From Bdellovibrionales bacterium Ga0074139 (GTDB lineage Bacteria > Bdellovibrionota > Bdellovibrionia > Bdellovibrionales > Bdellovibrionaceae): a stretch of DNA of 64,000 bases. Within the stretch, counting starts at the first letter, position 1; each line of letters starts with the position of its first letter. Below, in pieces: positions 8,460-16,681 of this stretch. The notes below the pieces were generated by a model. It ran no database searches and had not been told where the DNA came from. It was given only the letters and a program-made list of their open reading frames with translations. The DNA lies in assembly GCA_001464795.1 (NCBI GenBank), contig LNEB01000015.1, positions 348,982-412,981 on the forward strand, given 5' to 3'. A program made the position numbers and the translations under genes.

Positions 8460-9790
8460 AAAAGCTTTTTAAGGTCTCGTTACTGATTGTTGTTTTGCTA
8501 TCTTGTTTAGTATTTTTTCAAACTCCTTCATGGGCCCAAGAGCGGTACGCAAGTTTGCAAAACTTCACAAAGGTTTTAAATTTGATCCAGCAGTACTATG
8601 TAGAAGAAGTAAATACTGAAAAATTAATTTATGGTGCTATTAAGGGAATGCTAAAGGAACTTGATCCCCATACCACTTTTATGCCACCCGATATGTTTAA
8701 AGAATTTGAGAATGAAACCAGTGGCGAATTTGGTGGACTCGGAATTGAAATCTCTGTGCAAAATGGGATCCTAACGATCATTTCACCCATTGAAGACACA
8801 CCTGCTTTCAAAGCAGGTATTAAAGCCGGAGACATGGTTGTTGCGATTGATGATAAATCAACGAAGGGTTTAAGTTTAGCTGAAGCTTCACAGTATTTAC
8901 GAGGTAAAAAGGGCACTCGAGTTGTTTTAAAAGTTGTTCGCCAAGGATCAGAGGATCCCATCAGTATCCCAATTGTCAGGGGAAATGTAAAAATTCGCTC
9001 TGTTAAATACACAAACTTAGAAGATGGTTTCGCATATGTTAAAGTAACAAGTTTTATTGAAAATACAGTTTCTGATATGGAAAAAATTATTAATGATCAC
9101 ATTTCTAAAAATAAAAAAGTAGAAGGTTTGCTCATTGATCTAAGAAAAAATCCAGGTGGCTTGTTGGATCAGGCCATCAAAATGAGTGATATGTTTTTGA
9201 AAGAGGGAGTCATTGTAAGCACTGTAGGCCGTAATCAAAAAGAAAAAGATCTTACAGTGGCTACAAAAAAAGGAAAATTCACAGGCTTTCCAATCATTAT
9301 TTTAGTGGACCAATACTCGGCGAGTGCCAGTGAAATTGTTTCGGGCGCTTTACAAGATAACAAACGGGCATTAATTGTGGGTGAAAGGACCTTCGGAAAA
9401 GGCTCGGTGCAATCGATCGTAAAACTTCAAGATGGCAGTGGCTTGAAACTAACTGTGGCAAGATATTTTACTCCAAGTGGTGTCAGTATTCAGGCTGAAG
9501 GTATTACTCCTGACATTGAAATTGAAGAAGTCGACACAGAAGCATTTGCAAAATCAGTTATAAAAAACAAAGGCACCAGAGAAAAAGACATTCAGAATCA
9601 CTTGAAAGGCGAGAAGGAATTAAATGCAGAAAGTATGAAAACAGATGATGCACTTGCTTGGTGGAAAGATTATGGCTCTCAGGAAAAAAATCTTTCAGCA
9701 AAGCAAAAATTATTTCAGTCTGATTACCAAGCTTATCAAGCCTTTAACTACTTAAAAGCCTGGAAGACACTTCGCTCCATATCGTACTGA
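8456..9790 (+). CDS. C-terminal processing peptidase (S41, CtpA/Prc family)
   Basis: 444 residues from ATG 8456, overlapping the previous stop by 4 bases. The signal peptide is near residues 1-28 (SLLIVVLLSCLVFF, then PSWAQ). A PDZ domain covers about residues 80-165 (GGLGIEISVQNGILTIISP; AGIKAGDMVVAIDDKS). The S41 catalytic core has the Ser in SASASEIVSGAL and the Lys in RTFGKGSVQS, with the substrate-strand motif ARYFTPSGVSIQAEGI. It is a periplasmic serine protease that trims or degrades envelope proteins. Being last in the ftsEX-envC run suggests a cell-wall hydrolase or its regulator as substrate. Confidence 0.94.
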   Translation: MKKLFKVSLLIVVLLSCLVFFQTPSWAQERYASLQNFTKVLNLIQQYYVEEVNTEKLIYGAIKGMLKELDPHTTFMPPDMFKEFENETSGEFGGLGIEISVQNGILTIISPIEDTPAFKAGIKAGDMVVAIDDKSTKGLSLAEASQYLRGKKGTRVVLKVVRQGSEDPISIPIVRGNVKIRSVKYTNLEDGFAYVKVTSFIENTVSDMEKIINDHISKNKKVEGLLIDLRKNPGGLLDQAIKMSDMFLKEGVIVSTVGRNQKEKDLTVATKKGKFTGFPIIILVDQYSASASEIVSGALQDNKRALIVGERTFGKGSVQSIVKLQDGSGLKLTVARYFTPSGVSIQAEGITPDIEIEEVDTEAFAKSVIKNKGTREKDIQNHLKGEKELNAESMKTDDALAWWKDYGSQEKNLSAKQKLFQSDYQAYQAFNYLKAWKTLRSISY

Positions 9791-9830
9791 GTCATTTGGC
9801 TTTCCCAGATTAGTGGTTTAGCCTTTTGTC

Positions 9831-10376
9831 ATGAGATTATTATTAACAGTGCTTTTACTTTATTCTCATTGGACACAAGCCTCTTTCTCAAGAGGCGCAA
9901 AGCATGAGTATGTAAATCTAAGCGGTCAGTTGATTATCCAATGTCCGCAAAAAACTGTTCAAACCTCTTGTAGTAATATTCACATGCAACCATGGCCCTA
10001 TGATGTTTTTTTCGGCCCCCAGATTCCGTCAGCCACACAAATCGAACTTTTAGCTTCTGTTGACGACAGTTCAGAAATCCGTAGATCCGTTGTGGGATAT
10101 GAAGGCCCCTTGGGTCGCTCTAAAGAAATCAATCTTGGAGTTTCCTCTTTGTTTCAAAGGCCGCTTCTTCGAGTGGGAACAAATAATATTTTAATTAAAA
10201 TCAAAGATCGTAGAGATCAGGTTTTGTCTGAATCTAACCTTCAAACAATTGTCAGTCGGGGTCTTTCGCGAGTTTGTAAACTAAGACAAGTCACAAGTAA
10301 TAATGAATCAGATTGTGATTCACCGTACAGCTCATGCCAGCAGTATTTCATTGATCAGAAATACTGCCAGCCTTAA
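9831..10376 (+). CDS. Exported cysteine-containing protein of unknown function
   Basis: 181 residues with a signal peptide (MRLLLTVLLLYSHWTQAS). The mature part has six cysteines, four of them close to the C-terminus (RVCKL, SDCDSPYSSC, KYCQP), suggesting a disulfide-bonded periplasmic or surface protein. The middle is beta-rich. It starts 40 bases after ctp on the same strand and may share its transcript. Its stop is only 6 bases from the stop of the convergent trigger factor gene. I recognise no family. Confidence 0.75.
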   Translation: MRLLLTVLLLYSHWTQASFSRGAKHEYVNLSGQLIIQCPQKTVQTSCSNIHMQPWPYDVFFGPQIPSATQIELLASVDDSSEIRRSVVGYEGPLGRSKEINLGVSSLFQRPLLRVGTNNILIKIKDRRDQVLSESNLQTIVSRGLSRVCKLRQVTSNNESDCDSPYSSCQQYFIDQKYCQP

Positions 10377-10382
10377 TCGATT

Positions 10383-11693
10383 TTAAGATTCTTTTTTTAA
10401 TTTGGCTGATTCAACTTCAACAACTTTTACTGTTTTCATCAAATGAGTAATCACTTTTTCCTCTGTTAAAGAGTAAGTGAGGCGGCTCATTTGTTCAGGT
10501 TTATTGTAAAAGTCTTGAATCTTTTGAAGCTCAATTCCTGTCTGTGCAGCGTATTCATTGAATTTTTGGTCAACGTCTTCCTGAGTGCAAACCAATTCAT
10601 GTTTTCTAGCGATGGCATCGATCAAAAAGCTAGATTGAATCATTTCTGTGGCCGAATTAGCAAAGTCAGAATCCCACTTAACAACATATTCAGCATAATC
10701 GGCGTCAGACATGCCTTGATTCTTCATTCTTGTTTTGAAATCTTCGATTAATGCCTTTTTCTGTTCTTCCATCAGGCGTGGTGGCACTTCAATGGGATTT
10801 TCTTTTACTAGATTTTTGATCAGGCGATTTTTAAAATCATCTTCAATTTTTTTGAGATCTGATTCAGACAAGTCTTTTTCAATGGTTTTCTTCAAACTTG
10901 CTAGATCCTGATCACCGCCGATGGATTTAATAAATTCATCAGTCAATTCTGGAAGTTCTTTTTTCTTCAAAGACTTCAAAGTGACTAAAAATTCCACGGG
11001 CTGACCTTCAAGTTCAGCTGCGTGGTAAGGTGTCGGGAACTGAAGTTTGATTGTTTTTTGTGCTCCGACTTTCATTCCAACGATACCATCTTCAAAACCA
11101 TCAATAAATTGTTTAGATCCCAATTCCAAATTATGGTCTGTACCTTGTCCGCCGTCTAATTTCTTACCATTGACGGAACCATCGAAATCAATAACGGCCA
11201 CATCACCCATTTGTGCTGGGCGATCTTCCAAAACAGGAACTGTGGAAGATTTTGAAGAGCGCAGGTTATTTAAAACCTCATCGACTCTTTTGGGATCGAA
11301 ACTGTATTTTTCTTTTTCAACAGTTAGACCTTCATAGTTCTTAAGTGTGATTTCAGGTCGAACGTCAAATTGAGCAGAGAACTTGAAGTCAGCTCCGTCG
11401 ATGGGGTCTTGAAATTCAAATTCAGGGTTTCCGATGGGGTCCAATTTGTGAGCACCCAATGCTTGGGCATAGTGAGTTTGGATAAGGTCTTGAACCACAT
11501 CCATGCGAACGCGTTCGGTGTAAAGTGATTTGACCGTGGCCAAAGGCACCTTGCCTTTACGAAAACCCTTTAACTGCACATTTTTTTGAATGTCGTTAAA
11601 GTATTTTTGAAACGTTGTTTGTACAACGGCAGCGGGAATCTCGATATTCAAACGACGCTGGAGGCTAGAAAGGTTTTCAACGCTCGATTTCAT
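10383..11693 (-). CDS. tig: Trigger factor (ribosome-associated chaperone and prolyl isomerase)
   Basis: 436 residues from ATG 11693, chosen over an upstream ATG because AGGAG lies 5 bases before it and the product then begins in the canonical way (MKSSVENLSSLQRRLNIEIP). The ribosome-binding signature appears as KGFRKGKVPLATVKSLY (FRxGKxP), residues about 44-60. The FKBP-type PPIase domain covers about 160-245 (GDVAVIDFDG; FIDGFEDGIVGMKVG), followed by the long helical chaperone arms. It binds nascent chains at the exit tunnel. Its closeness to clpP-clpX-lon, a common arrangement, is broken here by about 8 kb of other genes. Confidence 0.96.
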   Translation of the reverse strand: MKSSVENLSSLQRRLNIEIPAAVVQTTFQKYFNDIQKNVQLKGFRKGKVPLATVKSLYTERVRMDVVQDLIQTHYAQALGAHKLDPIGNPEFEFQDPIDGADFKFSAQFDVRPEITLKNYEGLTVEKEKYSFDPKRVDEVLNNLRSSKSSTVPVLEDRPAQMGDVAVIDFDGSVNGKKLDGGQGTDHNLELGSKQFIDGFEDGIVGMKVGAQKTIKLQFPTPYHAAELEGQPVEFLVTLKSLKKKELPELTDEFIKSIGGDQDLASLKKTIEKDLSESDLKKIEDDFKNRLIKNLVKENPIEVPPRLMEEQKKALIEDFKTRMKNQGMSDADYAEYVVKWDSDFANSATEMIQSSFLIDAIARKHELVCTQEDVDQKFNEYAAQTGIELQKIQDFYNKPEQMSRLTYSLTEEKVITHLMKTVKVVEVESAKLKKES

Positions 11694-11779
11694 GGTAGCT
11701 CCTGACATAAACTCTAAAGGAATTGAATGTTTAAAATGCTGTGGGATACTAGGTTTACACCTACAAAAAGGCAAGAAAT

Positions 11780-12649
11780 TTGACTACTGAAAAAACGGGC
11801 TCCTTGAAAGAAATACACTTTGTGACCGGTAAAGGTGGAGTCGGAAAATCCACAGCGGCTTTATTGTTAGCTCTCAAATTTGCTAATTCTGGAAAAAAAA
11901 CTTTATTAGCTGAAATAGGGGATCGTAGTTTTTTTAGCCATTTCCTTACAAAGCCCATTCATTACCAGCCCCTAGAGGTTTCCTCGAACCTTGAAATCGC
12001 TCACTGGTCCGCTGAAGAGTGTTTAAAAAGTTATGCCTTATCACTGCTGAAGGTAGAGGCCCTGTACCGACTGTTTTTTGAAAACCCAGTGACAAGAAGT
12101 TTGATTCAAGTGGCACCGTCCTTGGCAGAACTTGCTGTAACCGGTCAAATTACAAGCTCTCCTCGCAATCATGGCCCCCACGGACAACATGAAATTTTGG
12201 TCATCGACGCCTATGCTTCAGGGCATTTTTTGAACCTCATCTGTGCACCCGAGGCCATGGGTGAAACCATCCAGTTGGGTCCCATGGGGCAGCAATCAAG
12301 AGAAATTCACAAAGTCTTTCAAAGCTCTGGAATATGCCGTCTTCATATCGTTAGCACACCTGAGGAATTACCGATATCTGAAGCCCTCGAGCTTTACGCT
12401 GATATCAAGAAAACTTTTGATTGGCCAACGGAATTTATTCTTAATCGGTATCTGAATACGAATTTGGATTTTAATAAAATAAAAGAATCCAGCCTGATGC
12501 AAAAAGCCATTCGAGATAAGTTAATGGCTCAATCACAATCATTGAAAACACTGAACCAATCAGGTTTATCCACTCGCACAATTCCTCTTATTTCCTCTTT
12601 AAAAAGCATGAGTGATTTAAAGCAACTTCAGTTTGGTGAATTAAAATGA
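11780..12649 (+). CDS. ArsA/Get3-like P-loop ATPase, subunit A
   Basis: 289 residues from a TTG start at 11780 with AAGG upstream. It has the deviant Walker A with signature lysine (FVTGKGGVGKSTAALLLAL) of the ArsA/Get3/MinD group. The usual switch I DPA motif is absent (LLAEIGDRSFF instead), and the switch II DTAPTGHTLR region is altered to VIDAYASGHFLNLI. The gene overlaps the next ATPase gene by 4 bases. In related bacteria such pairs are annotated as anion-transporting or tail-anchored-protein ATPases, but their substrate is not established. The complementary loss of motifs in the two genes suggests a heterodimer. Confidence 0.85.
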   Translation: MTTEKTGSLKEIHFVTGKGGVGKSTAALLLALKFANSGKKTLLAEIGDRSFFSHFLTKPIHYQPLEVSSNLEIAHWSAEECLKSYALSLLKVEALYRLFFENPVTRSLIQVAPSLAELAVTGQITSSPRNHGPHGQHEILVIDAYASGHFLNLICAPEAMGETIQLGPMGQQSREIHKVFQSSGICRLHIVSTPEELPISEALELYADIKKTFDWPTEFILNRYLNTNLDFNKIKESSLMQKAIRDKLMAQSQSLKTLNQSGLSTRTIPLISSLKSMSDLKQLQFGELK

Positions 12650-13704
12650 AAAAGCCAACTCGCGTTTTCATACAAATGGGTCCCGGAGGAGTTGGGAAAA
12701 CAACAGTGTCGGCTGCCTATGGATTGCATTGGGCCATGCAAGGAAAAAAAGTTTTAGTCATGACGATTGATCCTGCAAGAAGACTGGCTCAAGCCTTAGG
12801 AATAGCGAACAACAATGGTACTGTCAAAGTTCCCATAGGAAACATCAAAGGAGAACTTTACGCCACACTTCTGGATCACAGTGCTATTTTTGATTCCTTT
12901 ATTTTGAAAATGTCGAACTCGCAAAATCAGCTAGCCGAAAAGCTTTTTAAAAATAAGCTTTATCAATCTTTAAAAAACAAGCTTCAAGGGTCTCAAGATT
13001 TTACGGCCTTAGTTGAACTTTATAATCAAGCCTCTTCGGGTGATTACGACATTGTCATTTTAGATACACCCCCTGCTCAACATGCTTGGCAGTTCTTAGA
13101 GTCCCCCGAAAAATTATCCAATCTATTCCGCGAAAAAGTGATGCGGTGGTTTCAATGGATGGGTGATCCAAAAGGATCAGTGGGACTTTGGAACAAAATT
13201 ATGATCACCGGTACGCAAAAAGTAATGCAAGCTTTGCAAATATTAACTGGCCAAGAATTTATGAATCAGATTTCTGATTTTTTCAAAGCCATTCAATCTT
13301 TTCAGGTCCAACTGCGTGATAAAATTGAAAATGCACAAAAACTTTTAAAAAGTGCACAAACAGAATTCACCTTGGTGACGACTCAAGATGAGCTAAAAAT
13401 TCGTGAAACCATTGAATACGCCAAAGAAATCGACAGTAAGGGTTATCACTTAAAAAGAATTATTCTGAACAGGGCGTGGCCAGAAAATAACTTAGATGAT
13501 ATTTCGTATTTATCAACGGTAGATCAAGCGGAAATTAAAAAAGTATTTACATTGCTTTCAGAGTCTCAAAAAATAAATAAGGCTCTGATGAATAATTGGC
13601 CCAAGGATGTTCAAATTTTAAAAATCTATGATACTTTAAAAAGTTCTCATGATCTTCAACGATTACAAGAGATGGCTCAAGATATTCAGGAGTCTGTAAA
13701 ATGA
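12646..13704 (+). CDS. ArsA/Get3-like P-loop ATPase, subunit B
   Basis: 352 residues. Walker A reads MGPGGVGKTTVSAAYGLHWA, so the signature lysine of the deviant P-loop (KGG) is proline. Unlike its neighbour it keeps switch I (MTIDPARRLAQALG) and a switch II-like DTPP (ILDTPPAQHAWQFL). A longer helical insertion (about residues 85-230, several Trp and Met) could form the client-binding groove of Get3-like enzymes. It is translated by ATGA overlap with subunit A and overlaps the lipoprotein gene that follows. It is probably cytoplasmic; the client is unknown. Confidence 0.88.
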   Translation: MKKPTRVFIQMGPGGVGKTTVSAAYGLHWAMQGKKVLVMTIDPARRLAQALGIANNNGTVKVPIGNIKGELYATLLDHSAIFDSFILKMSNSQNQLAEKLFKNKLYQSLKNKLQGSQDFTALVELYNQASSGDYDIVILDTPPAQHAWQFLESPEKLSNLFREKVMRWFQWMGDPKGSVGLWNKIMITGTQKVMQALQILTGQEFMNQISDFFKAIQSFQVQLRDKIENAQKLLKSAQTEFTLVTTQDELKIRETIEYAKEIDSKGYHLKRIILNRAWPENNLDDISYLSTVDQAEIKKVFTLLSESQKINKALMNNWPKDVQILKIYDTLKSSHDLQRLQEMAQDIQESVK

Positions 13705-14627
13705 AAATGATAATTTGGTTGTTTCCTCTATTGGTTTCTTGTCAGCACTTCAGTCAACAAATGAATGGTCAAAGTTATTTTGAAAATACTTGGCAAGCGG
13801 CCCAAGAACAACAAAGACAACAAAATACCGAAGCATCAGAAGGTTTATTTAAAGAGATCTATTTGCTTGGGATTGACTCTTCGCCTCAGTACTCTACGTT
13901 GTCTTTATTTGAACTTGCACAGATCAACGAAAGCAAAGGAAACTGGGAACTGGCTCTTTCACAATTAAAAGAATGCGAAACAAAAAAATCTTTTTTACCT
14001 TCAGTGAAGGCTGACCTTGAGCTTCCATCGCGAATAGCCGGAGCTTATGCAGCACTTGGTGAAGTGGAACTTTCTAATATTTATTCAAAAAAAGCGGAAC
14101 AAGCTTTGCAAGTTTACTCATCGCAGTTAAGACCAGACCTTCGAGCTGATTGGTGGGCAGAAACTTATTTTCGTATGGGCTCCATTCCCATTCAGGGAAT
14201 GACAGAGCAAAATTGGTTGGCATACGCAAAAAGATTTGAAAGCTCACTGACGCATCTTATCCGTTCGATGGAATATTCAGATCCTAATTGGTCTTTAAAA
14301 AGTTTACTGCAAGCTGAAGATTTTTTTAAAAAATCTTTAGAGTTTTCCAGTCTTGATCAAGAATTAAGTGAAGACAATTGGTGGATAAAACAACAATCCA
14401 TTCGTGAAAAACTAGATACTATGATTTTTTTAATTCAAAAAGTTAAAATCTGGAAGTTTAATCAAAATCAGCCATCACAATGGATTTCTCAATTCTATAA
14501 AAAAATTGATATTATCGAATCTGAAGTTTTAAAAAGACGATCAAAATTTCAAGATACAGCTCCATTAACTCCAGAAAATTTAAGAAGAAAAAAAATTAAG
14601 CGTGAAGATCTAGAGGTTCTTTTATGA
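13701..14627 (+). CDS. TPR-like lipoprotein
   Basis: 308 residues with a type II signal ending in LLVSC (lipobox, Cys 15), so the mature protein is a lipid-anchored envelope protein. The mature part is helical with tetratricopeptide-like repeats (about residues 50-160: SLFELAQINESKGNWELALS and similar), and the C-terminal third is basic. It overlaps the ATPase gene before it and the gshA gene after it by 4 bases each, making a four-gene translationally coupled unit (11780-15865). A scaffold role with the ATPase pair is inferred from the linkage only. Confidence 0.8.
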   Translation: MKMIIWLFPLLVSCQHFSQQMNGQSYFENTWQAAQEQQRQQNTEASEGLFKEIYLLGIDSSPQYSTLSLFELAQINESKGNWELALSQLKECETKKSFLPSVKADLELPSRIAGAYAALGEVELSNIYSKKAEQALQVYSSQLRPDLRADWWAETYFRMGSIPIQGMTEQNWLAYAKRFESSLTHLIRSMEYSDPNWSLKSLLQAEDFFKKSLEFSSLDQELSEDNWWIKQQSIREKLDTMIFLIQKVKIWKFNQNQPSQWISQFYKKIDIIESEVLKRRSKFQDTAPLTPENLRRKKIKREDLEVLL

Positions 14628-15865
14628 TTCAAGATAGTTTACATCACTTAACAATTAAAAACAGTCAGCGCTTATGTGACTGGTTCGATCAGGAAATGGC
14701 AAAAAATGCATTTCCAATTTACTCAAGCTATGACATTCGTGACTCTGGCTATAAAGTGACCAATGTGGACGCGAATATTTTTCCTGCTGGATTTAATAAT
14801 ATTTGTCCTGCGGACCTTGAAAATATTCATGATCTCTTTTCTGAATATTTGACATCTCATTACAAAAATTTGCCTAAAAAAATTCTATTACTAACAGAGC
14901 AACACACGCAAAATCCCTACTACTGGGATAATGTTTGGACTTTGATTCAAGCCTTGCAAGCAGCAGGTTGTGAGGTGAAGCCTGCAATTCCCTCAGCACT
15001 GGAAGCTAACCTTGTCATTCAGTCGGCTCGCGGCCATCAAGTCGAAGTCTTTAGTGCTCACGAAGACAGTACCATTTGGCAGCAGTACCAACCTGATCTT
15101 GTGATTTGCAACAATGACTTCTCAGAGTCATTTGATACTTGGGCTTCTCACTTTAAATCACCGATGAATCCCCCCAGGGAACTGGGTTGGTATCAAAGAA
15201 AAAAATCCAGATACTTTAAACACTACAATGAAATTGTGAACGAATTTTCTGAAATCGCAGGTATTGATCCTTTCTTTATGCGTGTTGAAACGGAACTATT
15301 TCCAAAATTTGATATTAATGATGAAAAAAGCCGTGAAGAATTATCAGACCGAGTCAGTGATTTTGTGAAAGTTTTAGCAGTTAAGTATCAACAAAATAAC
15401 ATTGATCAAAAACCCTTCGTTTTTGTTAAAAATAATGCAGGAACTTACGGATTGGCAGTTATTAAAGTTGGGGATCCCTCTGATATTAAGCAGTGGAGTT
15501 ATAAATCCCGAAAAAAAATGAAGGCCGCTAAAGGTGGGCGTGAAGTTGAAGAAGTGATCATCCAAGAAGGAATTCCATCCCGGGTGTTATCAGAAAGTGT
15601 TACCGCAGAGCCTGTTATCTACATGGTAGGTCACAATTTAGCAGGGGGATTCTTAAGAACTCATGCAGAGAAAGACTCCACGGAAAGTTTGAATAGTCCT
15701 GGTGCCATTTATAAAAAACTTTGTATGTCAGATCTTTTGATAAAACCCCAGGACTGCCCGATGGAAAACGTTTACGGATGGTCGGCAAAGTTGGGACTTC
15801 TAGCTATTAGTCGTGAAACTCAAGAAATGAATGTGCACTATAAGTCCTATTTATTAGGAAGCTAG
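14624..15865 (+). CDS. gshA: Glutamate-cysteine ligase, ferrooxidans-type (GshA)
   Basis: 413 residues. It matches what I know of the small GshA family first defined in Acidithiobacillus (TIGR02049/PF08886): the N-terminal DIRDSGYKVTNVDANIFPAG motif, the FNNICPADLE segment and the ATP-grasp-like middle (KPFVFVKNNAGTYGLAVIKV). It joins glutamate and cysteine to gamma-glutamylcysteine, the first step of glutathione synthesis. No gshB is nearby. It is the last gene of the coupled unit starting at 11780. Confidence 0.85.
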   Translation: MIQDSLHHLTIKNSQRLCDWFDQEMAKNAFPIYSSYDIRDSGYKVTNVDANIFPAGFNNICPADLENIHDLFSEYLTSHYKNLPKKILLLTEQHTQNPYYWDNVWTLIQALQAAGCEVKPAIPSALEANLVIQSARGHQVEVFSAHEDSTIWQQYQPDLVICNNDFSESFDTWASHFKSPMNPPRELGWYQRKKSRYFKHYNEIVNEFSEIAGIDPFFMRVETELFPKFDINDEKSREELSDRVSDFVKVLAVKYQQNNIDQKPFVFVKNNAGTYGLAVIKVGDPSDIKQWSYKSRKKMKAAKGGREVEEVIIQEGIPSRVLSESVTAEPVIYMVGHNLAGGFLRTHAEKDSTESLNSPGAIYKKLCMSDLLIKPQDCPMENVYGWSAKLGLLAISRETQEMNVHYKSYLLGS

Positions 15866-15902
15866 ACTTGGGAAACTGCTAACAGTTCGCTATTCTAAGT
15901 AA

Positions 15903-16598
15903 ATGAAATCAATATTTGGTGCATGTTTGTCTTTGGCTGGCGGCTTAGCTGGCTTTTTATTATTTAGTTCTCAATTTCAAAGCCAAGAGCAAAAGCGAAG
16001 CCTGGCTTCGGTGAAGTCACAATACGATCTGACTTGCCTTGAGGGTGAAAGTTTTGAAAAAGCCTATAAAGCCAGGCTTATCAGTGGGTTTAAAAGTTTC
16101 CGTAAAGATGGGAATTTAGGACTGGAAATTGGGCATTTCATTTTCTCTCCTAAGGGAACTGCTTCTACCACTGAATGTAAAGCAAAGCTTGAGCGAAATA
16201 TCAGCTCAGCTTTTTCGGCCCGCAATCCAACCCAGAAAATGCTGTGTACAGATTATCCAAAAATAAAGATCAGCTTTGTTGCTAATGATGGAGCTATTAG
16301 TGGAGAAAAAAAACGCTTTGAAATATTAGCTGATTGTCAGGTTTCAAGTGATCTTTCGAAAACGGAAGCCATTTGGATACCGTGGGAAAAGTTATCCCAG
16401 GAAACACCGTTTGAGGGCGAGGCTCAATTTAATCAGCCGTCCAAAGTATCAGTTAAAACTGTTCACGTTAGTGATCAATGGCCCCAAAAATGGAGCCTTG
16501 ATTCTATTCAGCTTGAAGGTTCTGCTGGGCAATTAACAATTACCCAAGATGAAATCCGAACAATTGCTGGTCGACCCATCATTTTCGATTTTCCGTAA
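15903..16598 (+). CDS. Membrane-anchored or exported protein of unknown function
   Basis: 231 residues with an N-terminal hydrophobic segment (SIFGACLSLAGGLAGFLLF) that could be a signal peptide or an uncleaved anchor. The rest is soluble with four cysteines (LTCLEG, TECKAK, MLCTDY, ADCQVS) and ends in beta strands. It follows gshA by 37 bases and ends 3 bases before a strong bidirectional stem-loop array. No family is recognised. Confidence 0.7.
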   Translation: MKSIFGACLSLAGGLAGFLLFSSQFQSQEQKRSLASVKSQYDLTCLEGESFEKAYKARLISGFKSFRKDGNLGLEIGHFIFSPKGTASTTECKAKLERNISSAFSARNPTQKMLCTDYPKIKISFVANDGAISGEKKRFEILADCQVSSDLSKTEAIWIPWEKLSQETPFEGEAQFNQPSKVSVKTVHVSDQWPQKWSLDSIQLEGSAGQLTITQDEIRTIAGRPIIFDFP

Positions 16599-16600
16599 AC

Positions 16601-16678
16601 AGGAAAATAAAGCCAAAAATCAATTTTTGGCTCAGTCCATTAATAAGTCCAAAAATTGATTTTTGGACTTATTTTCCT
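16601..16678. terminator. Nested stem-loop array between convergent genes (bidirectional terminator)
   Basis: Three dyads are packed into 78 bases. The first is a 10-bp hairpin (AGCCAAAAAT / ATTTTTGGCT, 16611-16632). The second is a 15-bp hairpin (16642-16673) whose core CCAAAAAT/ATTTTTGG repeats the first. An outer 10-bp pair, AGGAAAATAA with TTATTTTCCT, joins the two ends (16601-16610 with 16669-16678). T-rich tracts follow on both strands. It lies between the stops of the genes at 15903-16598 and 16682-18376 and should end both transcripts. Confidence 0.85.
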
Positions 16679-16681
16679 TTG

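Noticed and set aside
8629..9012. Long frames antisense to ctp and other genes (for example 3501-3854, 5236-5586, 18945-19277, 60888-61313)
   Set aside because: Each lies opposite a gene with clear motifs and has no ribosome site or recognisable protein, so they are reading-frame shadows.
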